Below are positions 7,462 through 16,301 of a stretch of 64,000 nt of DNA, one piece after another; within the stretch, counting starts at the first letter, position 1; each line of letters begins with the position of its first letter. The DNA lies in NCBI RefSeq assembly GCF_023715535.1, contig NZ_JAMBOI010000004.1, positions 62,001-126,000 on the forward strand. The letters are read 5' to 3'. Origin of the DNA: Sporosarcina luteola. GTDB lineage: Bacteria; Bacillota; Bacilli; Bacillales_A; Planococcaceae. The notes beneath the pieces were generated by a model. The model was not told where the DNA came from, made no database searches, and saw nothing but the letters and a program-made list of their open reading frames with translations. Made by a program: the position numbers and the translations under genes.

Positions 7462-8331
7462 ATGGCGCTGGAAAAGGAAATCCGGAAAGTAAAAAAGAAT
7501 GTCTGGAAGATGGTAGAAGGGGAAGCTGCCTATTCTCTGAAAAGGTATACGTCCCGATCGACAGCTGTGAAAGTGGAATATGTACACAGGCAGCTGCAAG
7601 CAATCCGATTTCCGCACATTATGCCAGTAATTCCCACTGAAGATCCGTTATTCATCATGCAACCTTGGATTGAGGGGACAAAACCTGTAAACTTCAGGAG
7701 AAGAATTGATCGGACAGATTCATTAACAGCACTGCAAGCGTTGCACAGAACGAAGGAGCAGATCGATTGGGACGCCTCCCCTTATCTGCATAGATATCAG
7801 CTCCTGGATAAATGGCGGGAGAGATTGGATCGATTCATCGATCATCGCGATGCATTCGGGAAATTCATACGGATACAGGCGATTGAAGAAATCATCATGT
7901 ATGGGGAGGAAGCTCTTCCTGTATTAAAGAAGAATTATCGTCAACTTTCAGGTCACACGCTCCTGCATGGAGATGTCGTCCATCACAATATCCTCCGTGA
8001 TGGCAACGGGCTGATCCGCTTCATCGATTTCGATTTAGCATGTGCAGGACCCCCTGGAACAGAATTGGCACTTTGGATGCACCGTGTTTTGCCCAATGTG
8101 TGTTACAATCTGGAGTTTCTTCTGGCGGAGCAGTCATCTTTAAGCGACGTGGATGATGCTTCGATGTCCATGCTGCTTTATCCGAATGAATTACTAAGGG
8201 AATGGCTGCACCTGTTGAGCATGCCGGAACCGAAGCAGGAAAGTCTTGCGAAGAAGCTCATCCCCTTTACGGAATATGCACTCTCTTCATGGCCGAAGCT
8301 ATGGTATGATATAGAACGGAACATGAAGTAG
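7462..8331 (+). CDS. CotS-family (aminoglycoside-phosphotransferase-like) spore kinase homologue
   Basis: A 289-residue protein with the APH fold. Catalytic loop HGDVVHHNIL at 169-178 (Asp171, Asn176) and metal-binding IDFD at 188-191 are intact, so a phosphotransferase activity is plausible. It starts seven bases after safA and lies next to no other kinase gene; in Bacillus, kinase-like proteins of this family (CotS, CotI, YsxE, YutH) are spore-coat components, so a coat role is inferred from context. No good ribosome site precedes the ATG, suggesting coupling to safA. Substrate unknown. Confidence 0.72.
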   Translation: MALEKEIRKVKKNVWKMVEGEAAYSLKRYTSRSTAVKVEYVHRQLQAIRFPHIMPVIPTEDPLFIMQPWIEGTKPVNFRRRIDRTDSLTALQALHRTKEQIDWDASPYLHRYQLLDKWRERLDRFIDHRDAFGKFIRIQAIEEIIMYGEEALPVLKKNYRQLSGHTLLHGDVVHHNILRDGNGLIRFIDFDLACAGPPGTELALWMHRVLPNVCYNLEFLLAEQSSLSDVDDASMSMLLYPNELLREWLHLLSMPEPKQESLAKKLIPFTEYALSSWPKLWYDIERNMK

Positions 8332-8342
8332 GAGGATGCATA

Positions 8343-9065
8343 ATGGCAGGCCATTCAAAGTGGAAAAATATCCAGAACCGTAAAGGAGCGCAAGACGCAA
8401 AACGAGGTAAAATCTTTCAAAAGATGTCAAGGGAATTATATGTAGCTGCAAAATCAGGTGGTGGAGATCCGGAAACGAATCCCGCACTCCGTCTAGCAAT
8501 CGAGAAATCGAAAGGCAACAATGTCCCAAATGATGTCATAAAGAGAGCAATCGATAAAGCGACCGGCACAGGTGCGGATGAAAACTATGAAGAAGTCGTC
8601 TATGAAGGATATGGACCTGGAGGAGTAGCGGTTCTTGTACAATGTCTGACAGAGAATCGAAACAGGACAGCGCCGAATATCCGTGTAGCTTTCAATAAAA
8701 ACGGTGGCAGTTTAGGGGAAAGTGGCTCAGTCGGCTATCTTTTCAATCGTAAGGGTCGCCTGTTCGTTGAGCGTACAGAGGAAACCGACGAAGAAGCCAT
8801 CATGCTAGCTGCGCTGGAAGCAGGAGCTGAGGATATCGAGTCGACGGAAGACGGCTTCGAGATCATTACAGAACCCTCGATCTTCATGGAAGTGAAGGAA
8901 TCCCTTGAAGCTGAGAGATTTGAATTTATTTCAGCAGAAGTTGACATGATTCCGACGATCTATACAGAATTGCAGGGGGAAAACGCCGACCAATTCGAAA
9001 AAATGATTGAGGCATTGGAAGACGATGATGACGTACAAAACATATATCATAACGCAAGTGTATGA
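8343..9065 (+). CDS. yebC: YebC/PmpR family protein
   Basis: 240 residues starting MAGHSKWKNIQNRKGAQDAK, the highly conserved N-terminus of the family; B. subtilis name yrbC. Family members have been described as DNA-binding regulators and, more recently, as translation factors that relieve ribosome stalling at proline stretches. Start follows GGAGG at 8331-8335. Followed by a terminator. Confidence 0.95.
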   Translation: MAGHSKWKNIQNRKGAQDAKRGKIFQKMSRELYVAAKSGGGDPETNPALRLAIEKSKGNNVPNDVIKRAIDKATGTGADENYEEVVYEGYGPGGVAVLVQCLTENRNRTAPNIRVAFNKNGGSLGESGSVGYLFNRKGRLFVERTEETDEEAIMLAALEAGAEDIESTEDGFEIITEPSIFMEVKESLEAERFEFISAEVDMIPTIYTELQGENADQFEKMIEALEDDDDVQNIYHNASV

Positions 9066-9090
9066 GCCGCCTCGTCCGCGGCTTTTTTTA
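9065..9090 (+). terminator. Terminator of yebC
   Basis: AGCCGC (9065-9070) pairs with GCGGCT (9078-9083), followed by seven T. It begins at the last base of the stop codon. Confidence 0.85.
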
Positions 9091-9093
9091 TTT

Positions 9094-9211
9094 GTCCAGC
9101 TCCGTGTGGCAGCAGCTCGGGTCGCTTCGATCTTGAAGCAAAAGGCAAAAAGCGCCTTTTGTCCAAGCCCTCCATCGCCTGTCGCAGCTAACCGCCACAC
9201 TGCGCTTTTCC
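9094..9211. repeat. Second type of dispersed intergenic repeat
   Basis: A block from GTCCAGCTCCGTGTGGC to TGCGCTTTTC. Outer arms GTGTGGC (9104-9110) and GCCACAC (9194-9200) pair, with an inner hairpin AAAAGGC (9140-9146)/GCCTTTT (9154-9160). The string order CAGCTC - CTCGGGTCGCTTC - AAAGGC - GCGCCTTTTGTC - GCGCTTTTC matches a non-coding repeat I recall as common in Bacillus and Lysinibacillus genomes. It lies between the yebC terminator and the ruvA promoter, where B. subtilis carries csbX and bofC. Only one copy is in this window. Confidence 0.68.
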
Positions 9212-9248
9212 TTGACATCCACATCGATAGGTAGAAAACCCGTTCGTA

Positions 9249-9257
9249 TGCTATAAT
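9249..9257 (+). promoter_or_regulatory. Extended -10 promoter of ruvAB
   Basis: TGCTATAAT, an extended -10 element about 30 bases before the ruvA start; no good -35. Confidence 0.6.
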
Positions 9258-9285
9258 AGTTTCGATACTTTAGGGGGAGAATGTC

Positions 9286-9891
9286 TTGTACGATTATATT
9301 AAAGGAATAATTACACGGGTGACACCCGAATACATAACGCTTGAACAAGGCGGCATCGGTTGGCAGATCATGACACCGAATCCATATGCCTTTCATCAGA
9401 CGGATGAGATCCAGCAAGTGTTCACATACTTGCACGTCCGTGAAGATGTGCAATGGCTCCTCGGATTCAAGTCACTTGAACAGCGCGAACTGTTCAAGAA
9501 GCTCATCACTGTTTCCGGAATTGGTCCGAAAGGCGCGCTCGCTATATTGGCTAGCGGTATCCCTTCACAAGTTATTGGCGCAATCGAAAGGGAAGACGAA
9601 GCTTTTCTCGTACAGTTCCCGGGAGTCGGAAAGAAGACGGCTCGTCAAATGATCCTAGATTTAAAAGGAAAGCTGGGAGATTTATTCACAGAAATCGAAA
9701 TGCCTGATACGGATGTAACATTACTCTCCATGGCTGAAAACGGCGCATTGGAAGAAGCGATCCTCGCCTTGCAGGCACTTGGTTATTCGCAACGTGAATT
9801 GGCGAAAGTGAAAACGGACATGCAGAAGGAAGACTTGGATACGGAAGGCTATATGAAGCTCGCATTGCGTTTGCTTCTAAAACATAAATAA
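9286..9891 (+). CDS. ruvA: Holliday junction branch-migration protein RuvA
   Basis: DNA-binding tetramer that targets RuvB to Holliday junctions. 201 residues: an OB-fold N-terminus (MYDYIKGIITRVTPEY), helix-hairpin-helix motifs around VSGIGPKGALAIL and FPGVGKKTARQMI, and a C-terminal domain contacting RuvB. TTG start, six bases after GGGGGAGA. Forms an operon with ruvB. Confidence 0.97.
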   Translation: MYDYIKGIITRVTPEYITLEQGGIGWQIMTPNPYAFHQTDEIQQVFTYLHVREDVQWLLGFKSLEQRELFKKLITVSGIGPKGALAILASGIPSQVIGAIEREDEAFLVQFPGVGKKTARQMILDLKGKLGDLFTEIEMPDTDVTLLSMAENGALEEAILALQALGYSQRELAKVKTDMQKEDLDTEGYMKLALRLLLKHK

Positions 9892-9921
9892 TAATACACA
9901 AAGGAAGGAGGAGCGGCAGTC

Positions 9922-10926
9922 ATGGAACGGGTCATTTCAAGTGAACAATCCAATTACGATGACAGTTTTGAACAATCTTTGCGGCCCCAGACGTTGCAGC
10001 AATACATTGGACAGGAGACCGTGAAGGATAATCTCGGCATTTTTATCCAAGCCGCAAAAGGCAGGAGTGAAAGCCTTGACCATGTCCTATTATACGGTCC
10101 GCCTGGTCTAGGGAAAACGACGCTGGCGACCGTTATTGCAAATGAAATGGGCGTCAATGTAAAGATGACGAGCGGCCCGGCAATTGAAAGGCCAGGAGAT
10201 CTGGCTGCCGTCGTTTCATCTTTGGAACCGGGCGACGTCCTGTTCATAGATGAAATCCATCGGTTGAATCGATCGATCGAGGAAGTGCTCTATCCTGCGA
10301 TGGAAGACTTTTGTCTAGATATCGTTGTCGGAAAAGGTCCTTCCGCAAAATCGATACGTCTCGACCTTCCGCCTTTTACGTTGATCGGAGCGACAACGAG
10401 GGCGGGTTCTTTATCCGCTCCGCTCCGTGACCGTTTTGGCGTGCCGCTCCGCCTTGAATATTACGGCGAAGGCCCGTTGAAAGAAATCGTCATCAGAAGC
10501 GCCAGCCTATTTGATGTCAGCATAGATGCAAATGCGGCGGTTGAAATCGCAAGGCGCTCGAGAGGAACGCCGAGGATTGCGAATCGCCTCCTGCGCCGGG
10601 TGCGGGATTACGCCCAAGTGCGAGGAGACGGCAGCATCACAATGGATATCGCAAAAGAAGCGCTCGAAATGCTGCAAGTCGATTCACACGGTCTCGATCA
10701 TATCGACCATAAACTGCTTATCAGCATGATTGAACGGTTCCGTGGCGGGCCGGTCGGAATTGATACGATCGCCGCAAGCATCGGTGAAGAGTCCATAACA
10801 ATCGAGGACGTCTACGAACCTTACTTGCTGCAAATCGGTTTAATCCAAAGAACTCCGCGCGGCAGGATCGCGACGCGTCTTGCTTATGACCACTTCGGTT
10901 ATGCTGTGCCTGACACGCTTTCATAG
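9922..10926 (+). CDS. ruvB: Holliday junction helicase RuvB
   Basis: Hexameric AAA+ motor of branch migration. 334 residues with Walker [10 protein letters not shown] (59-67), Walker B LFIDEIHR near residue 110, sensor I GATTRAG, and a C-terminal winged helix ([12 protein letters not shown]). Start behind GGAGGAG at 9907-9913. Lies 30 bases after ruvA and is followed by queA. Confidence 0.98.
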   Translation: MERVISSEQSNYDDSFEQSLRPQTLQQYIGQETVKDNLGIFIQAAKGRSESLDHVLLYGPPGLGKTTLATVIANEMGVNVKMTSGPAIERPGDLAAVVSSLEPGDVLFIDEIHRLNRSIEEVLYPAMEDFCLDIVVGKGPSAKSIRLDLPPFTLIGATTRAGSLSAPLRDRFGVPLRLEYYGEGPLKEIVIRSASLFDVSIDANAAVEIARRSRGTPRIANRLLRRVRDYAQVRGDGSITMDIAKEALEMLQVDSHGLDHIDHKLLISMIERFRGGPVGIDTIAASIGEESITIEDVYEPYLLQIGLIQRTPRGRIATRLAYDHFGYAVPDTLS

Positions 10927-10967
10927 GTTATTCAATACTTAATATATAAAAGGAGTTCACCCGCATT

Positions 10968-12008
10968 ATGGATGTAAATGATTTTGATTTTGAATTGCCG
11001 GAAAGTCTCATTGCTCAAACACCACTCGCAGACCGGACTGCGAGCAGATTGATGGTTTTGGATAAAGTGACGGGCGACGTAAAACATCGTCAGTTCCGTC
11101 AAATTGTGGACGAGCTGCAACGGGGTGATGTCCTCGTACTGAACGATACACGCGTCCTGCCTGCCCGCTTGATTGGTACAAAAGAAGATACGGGCGCATC
11201 GATAGAAGTGCTTCTGCTGAAGGAGACAGGACCGGACGAATGGGAGACGCTCGTAAAGCCCGCAAAGCGGGTGAAGGTCGGAACTGTCGTAACTTTCGGG
11301 GATGGCAGTCTGGAAGCGGAGTGCACGGAGATCCTGGAGCAAGGCGGCAGGATCTTCAAGTTCCGATATGAAGGCATTTTCTATGAAATACTCGAATCCC
11401 TTGGGCAGATGCCCCTTCCTCCATACATTACAGAGACGCTTGACGACCAATCGCGTTATCAGACTGTCTTTGCAAGAGAGAGAGGTTCGGCCGCAGCACC
11501 TACTGCTGGTCTTCATTTCACTGAAGAAATCCTTCAGGAAATCAAAGATAAAGGTGTCGGTGTCGAATTTATCACGCTGCATGTCGGCTTAGGAACATTC
11601 CGCCCAGTCAGCGTGGATGTAATCGAAGAGCACACGATGCATTCAGAGTATTATCAAGTGACCGAACAGGCTGCAACGGCAATCAATGAAGCAAAAGCGA
11701 GAGGCGGCAACGTCATTGCGGTCGGGACGACTTCTGCGCGGACGCTTGAGACGATCGCTTCGCTAAATGACGGGAAAATCGTTCCGGCGAGCGGTTGGAC
11801 ATCGATCTTCATCTATCCCGGGTATCGTTTCAGCATTCTCGACGGTATGTTGACAAACTTCCACTTGCCGAAGTCGACATTGATCATGCTAATTTCAGCG
11901 ATGGCTTCACGCGAGCATGTACTGGCCGCCTATAAGGAAGCAGTACAGGAGAAATATCGCTTCTTCAGTTTCGGGGATGCGATGTTCATCAAGCCAAATG
12001 CAAAGTAA
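10968..12008 (+). CDS. queA: S-adenosylmethionine:tRNA ribosyltransferase-isomerase QueA
   Basis: Transfers and rearranges the ribosyl part of SAM onto preQ1-tRNA to form epoxyqueuosine. 346 residues; starts [20 protein letters not shown] and carries the conserved stretches [11 protein letters not shown] and [10 protein letters not shown]. Start follows AAAGGAG at 10949-10955. Adjacent to tgt, the preceding enzyme of the queuosine pathway. Confidence 0.97.
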   Translation: MDVNDFDFELPESLIAQTPLADRTASRLMVLDKVTGDVKHRQFRQIVDELQRGDVLVLNDTRVLPARLIGTKEDTGASIEVLLLKETGPDEWETLVKPAKRVKVGTVVTFGDGSLEAECTEILEQGGRIFKFRYEGIFYEILESLGQMPLPPYITETLDDQSRYQTVFARERGSAAAPTAGLHFTEEILQEIKDKGVGVEFITLHVGLGTFRPVSVDVIEEHTMHSEYYQVTEQAATAINEAKARGGNVIAVGTTSARTLETIASLNDGKIVPASGWTSIFIYPGYRFSILDGMLTNFHLPKSTLIMLISAMASREHVLAAYKEAVQEKYRFFSFGDAMFIKPNAK

Positions 12009-12046
12009 AGGGATATATATTCCCAGAATGGAAAGGATCGTATTAA

Positions 12047-13186
<1,140 letters not shown>

Positions 13187-13222
13187 ATCTTGTATAATAA
13201 ACCGAGTAGAGGGGGGAATAAA

Positions 13223-13492
13223 ATGAATGGTGATATGTTAGGTACGTTGCTTCCAATTATTGCAATGTTCGCAATCATGTGGTTCTTATTGATTCGACCT
13301 GCACAAAAAAGGCAAAAACAGACAAAGTCAATGCAAGAGAGTTTGAAGCGTGGCGATAAAGTCATTACAATCGGCGGTCTTCACGGCGTGATCGATGCTG
13401 TTGATGACACATCCGTATTTTTGAAAGTCGCAGACGGCACAACTTTGCAATTCGATAGACAAGCTGTCGGTCGCGTTGTCGATGCATCTTAA
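13223..13492 (+). CDS. yajC: Preprotein translocase accessory subunit YajC
   Basis: Small membrane protein (89 residues; B. subtilis YrbF) associated with SecDF. One N-terminal membrane segment (LLPIIAMFAIMWFLLIRP) followed by a charged cytosolic domain with the conserved GDKVITIGGLHGVI. Start at MNGDML, preceded by a six-G ribosome site at 13211-13216. The gene follows tgt closely, as in many bacteria; secDF lies 2.8 kb further on. Confidence 0.95.
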   Translation: MNGDMLGTLLPIIAMFAIMWFLLIRPAQKRQKQTKSMQESLKRGDKVITIGGLHGVIDAVDDTSVFLKVADGTTLQFDRQAVGRVVDAS

Positions 13493-13507
13493 TCACGTTT
13501 AAGTTCA

Positions 13508-13552
13508 AAGAGGCGGTTCCACAGTGAAGAAACTGTGAACCACCTCTTTTTC
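13508..13552 (+). terminator. Terminator of the ruvA-yajC unit
   Basis: AAAGAGG...ACAGT (13508-13525) pairs with ACTGT...CCTCTTT (13532-13549), a long hairpin with two small mismatches and a T-run. Confidence 0.85.
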
Positions 13553-13610
13553 GTTTGCGTATATTCCTGATTGGGAAAAGGCATGCTTTCCCCATAAGGA
13601 GGGATACGTT

Positions 13611-14252
13611 ATGAATGATTTCATAATCATCGGTTTCAGGACGATTTTCTTATATGTGTTCATTCTCATCATTCTCCGGATGATGGGAAAGCGGGAAGTT
13701 GGCGAATTGAGTGTCATCGATATTGTTGTATTTGTCATCATGGCGGAAGTCGTAGCGGTTGCATTGGAATCACCCGATAAGAAGTTGAGCCACTCAATCT
13801 TCCCGGTGCTTCTTCTGCTAGGCATCCAGTTGCTCACTTCATTCCTATCTTTAAAGAGTAAAAAATTCCGGGATGTCGTCGATGGAGACCCTACGTTGAT
13901 CATAGAAGATGGAGTAATCCAAGAAGAGGAAATGAGAAAGCAAAGATACAATTTGGATGATTTGTTCCAGCAGCTTCGCGAGCAGCAAATCGGATCCATA
14001 AAAGATGTCTCCTATGCCTATCTGGAGCCTTCAGGAAATTTATCAGTTTTCACACACGAAAACACCCAGCCGGTTCTTGCCCTCATTTCAGATGGAGTCA
14101 TCCAAAGCCGCCACGTCAAAATGGTAGGTAAATCTGAAGATTGGCTCGTTCAAGAGTTGAAAGAGCAAGGTGTGGTTGACGTGGGACAAGTTTTTTATTG
14201 TTCCTTGGAAAAAGGGAAACTATACTTCCAGTTAAAGAAAGACTATCAGTAA
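13611..14252 (+). CDS. yrbG: DUF421 family membrane protein YrbG
   Basis: 213 residues: three N-terminal membrane segments (FIIIGFRTIFLYVFILIILR and two more up to about residue 80), then a soluble domain with the family motif GDPTLIIEDG and a C-terminal domain. The family (UPF0702, YetF-like) occurs widely in sporeformers, some members with germination roles; this one's function is unknown. Start after AAGGAGG at 13598-13604. Its stop overlaps the end of convergent spoVB by seven bases. Confidence 0.85.
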   Translation: MNDFIIIGFRTIFLYVFILIILRMMGKREVGELSVIDIVVFVIMAEVVAVALESPDKKLSHSIFPVLLLLGIQLLTSFLSLKSKKFRDVVDGDPTLIIEDGVIQEEEMRKQRYNLDDLFQQLREQQIGSIKDVSYAYLEPSGNLSVFTHENTQPVLALISDGVIQSRHVKMVGKSEDWLVQELKEQGVVDVGQVFYCSLEKGKLYFQLKKDYQ

Positions 14253-15763
14253 ATTTTCGTCAATCTTTTAATCATGTGGAGATCACTTTTCTTCACTTGC
14301 CCGAAAAGCAATAAGATGACAAGAAGGAATACCGTTGTAATGATGCATTCCGTCAATAAACCAAATTGACCGATCGGGATGAAGATAGGCCGAATGACCG
14401 CTGTCAGGATGAAGGATGCATAAGGCAGAGCAAACATTGTGAAACCGGCAGCTGCGGCTTTATTTTTTCGCAAAGTCGCTATATGGAGGAATGAAGTGAC
14501 AAGTACTCCGAATCCGATGGCAAGTACGGCCCCTGTTTCCTGCAGTCCTGGTTGGGAGGCCAATATGAACATGACACCCAATTTCGCAATGCCTCCATAT
14601 ACCGAATTCATCATTCCGGCCTTCGCATCACCGGTCGCCTGCAAAATGGAATACAATGGGCTTTGGATATAATAAAAGAAAAAAATTGGTGCCAGCAACG
14701 ACATATAGGAAGCGCCTTCGGTAATATGGAAAAGCTTCTCGGCAAGCGCCTGTCCGTGAATGTAAAATACAGCCGCAGCAAAGGCACCTGTCAAAGCGGA
14801 AAGACGCAATGCCAAGTGAATCCGTTCCTGGAGTTTTTTCTTGTTGCTTGAAGCGGCAGCCCCACTCACAGCTGGCACAAGAACGACAGACAGCGCATAA
14901 GGGATGAATGAGGGGAAGAGCAGCAAAGGAATGAGAACGCCCGAAATGATGCCGTAGAGCGATGTTGCGGCAACTGCTCCGACCCCGGCCATTGAGAGGG
15001 CGCGCAGAAAAATGATCGGTTCAAGGAACCATGTGAATGTGCCGAATAGTCTGCTTCCCGAAGAAGGCAGCGCAATGGAAAGGAGCGGCTCCATCGGATA
15101 TCGCTCTTTTTTTGCAAGCGGCTTTCTATCTTGTCGTTTATGTTGATGATATTTGAACCAAAGATAGGCAGCCGACAACGCTTCCGCAAGTAATGTGATG
15201 CCCATTGCATATGCAGCGTTCATCGGGTTGTTATCAGGCACGAGCGCAATTGGCAGCAGCCATGTTATCAAGACGATCCGAAATAACTGTTCGATGATCT
15301 GGGACCATGCCGTTTCTTCTATTCTTACAATCCCTTGAAAATATCCTCTGATCAAACCGCAGACAGAGGCAATCGGAATGATGGCGATAGCTACATACAA
15401 GGTTGTGGAAGAAGCCGCATTGCCCAATAAAGTTTCAGATAAATACGGGACAAATAAAATGGACAGCGGGATGAAAATCGCTCCCGTGAAAATCGTAATG
15501 AACGTCGCCGTCCTCATTACTGCAGATAGTTTTGCAGTTTCCCCTTTCACTTTCAACTCCGCAATCACTTTTGCAACCGCAATGGGTATCCCAAGTTGGA
15601 CGAGTGACAGAAAGAAAATGAAAGCGGGATAGGCAGTCATGTAAATCCCGACCGCTTCTTCGCCGGCCACCCGCATGAATTGGATTCGATAGACGAATCC
15701 CAATAGCTTGGACATGAAAACGGCAACCATCAGTATGGCAGTTCCACGGATGAAAGTGGACAA
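14246..15763 (-). CDS. spoVB: Stage V sporulation protein B, lipid flippase family
   Basis: MurJ/MATE-superfamily membrane protein with about 14 hydrophobic segments, required in B. subtilis for spore cortex peptidoglycan and probably moving lipid-linked precursors. TTG start at 15763 preceded by AAGGAG at 15773-15778; it gives (M)STFIRGTAILMVAVFMSKLLGF, which lines up with SpoVB. 505 residues. The frame continues upstream to 15817 but without a ribosome site. Paralogues of this fold exist (YtgP, YkvU); placement between yrbG and comN-secDF favours SpoVB. Confidence 0.87.
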   Translation of the reverse strand: MSTFIRGTAILMVAVFMSKLLGFVYRIQFMRVAGEEAVGIYMTAYPAFIFFLSLVQLGIPIAVAKVIAELKVKGETAKLSAVMRTATFITIFTGAIFIPLSILFVPYLSETLLGNAASSTTLYVAIAIIPIASVCGLIRGYFQGIVRIEETAWSQIIEQLFRIVLITWLLPIALVPDNNPMNAAYAMGITLLAEALSAAYLWFKYHQHKRQDRKPLAKKERYPMEPLLSIALPSSGSRLFGTFTWFLEPIIFLRALSMAGVGAVAATSLYGIISGVLIPLLLFPSFIPYALSVVLVPAVSGAAASSNKKKLQERIHLALRLSALTGAFAAAVFYIHGQALAEKLFHITEGASYMSLLAPIFFFYYIQSPLYSILQATGDAKAGMMNSVYGGIAKLGVMFILASQPGLQETGAVLAIGFGVLVTSFLHIATLRKNKAAAAGFTMFALPYASFILTAVIRPIFIPIGQFGLLTECIITTVFLLVILLLFGQVKKSDLHMIKRLTKIY

Positions 15764-15850
15764 TAAAAACAACTCCTTCTCAATTCCGGTCATTTCGTAT
15801 ACACTAAATCTATGCATAGGATTGTCTATTTACGACTGAACGGGAAAGGG

Positions 15851-16168
15851 ATGGAGAAGGTGACAATACAGTTCGAACAGATATTTAAACATGCTTTGCC
15901 TGCTATTCAGAGCAAAAGGGATGAATTCCGCCTTTATGGCTATCCAACTGTGACAAATGAAGAAATATGGAAATACTGCATACGTAAAAAATGGCGGAAA
16001 AAAAATGTGTCTACGATGCGTATCCATGAGATTATAAATGGTGTGCTGACATTGACGCCTGCAGAATTCATGACCTATACCCAAATCGAGGAACAAAGGG
16101 GTTCAAATTGGTTTTCGGATTTGAACAGCAATGAATTGCAACTGCTTCTTTCGCCTAAAGACAAGTAA
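15851..16168 (+). CDS. comN: Post-transcriptional competence regulator ComN
   Basis: Small protein of the ComN/YrzD family (105 residues), recognised by EEIWKYCIRKKWRKK and the central helical region. In B. subtilis ComN promotes accumulation of comE mRNA and interacts with the division-site protein DivIVA. Start at MEKVTIQFEQIF after a GGGAAAGGG ribosome site. Divergent from spoVB and upstream of secDF, as in Bacillus. The comE operon lies in this same window (54486-58057). Confidence 0.87.
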   Translation: MEKVTIQFEQIFKHALPAIQSKRDEFRLYGYPTVTNEEIWKYCIRKKWRKKNVSTMRIHEIINGVLTLTPAEFMTYTQIEEQRGSNWFSDLNSNELQLLLSPKDK

Positions 16169-16197
16169 TGTCCAAAGTTTAAAAGATGTCCAAGTAT

Positions 16198-16226
16198 TTG
16201 ACAGATGGTAATCTCTGTTTCATAAT
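16198..16226 (+). promoter_or_regulatory. Sigma-A promoter of secDF
   Basis: TTGACA (16198-16203), 17 bases, CATAAT (16221-16226). The leader before secDF is about 70 bases and contains separated CTGTAC/GTACAG arms. Confidence 0.85.
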
Positions 16227-16301
16227 TGGAGTGTTGTATTTTCTTAAAAACTGTACATAGCAATTTTCTCAGCGCTCCACGTACAGAGGGGGAACTAATT
16301 A

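Noticed and set aside
9212..9217. TTGACA as the -35 of the ruvA promoter
   Set aside because: It is 34 bases from the TATAAT at 9252, twice the normal spacing, and lies at the border of the repeat.
10932..11582. 216-codon frame antisense to queA
   Set aside because: Entirely inside queA, no ribosome site, Cys/Arg/Leu composition typical of an antisense shadow.
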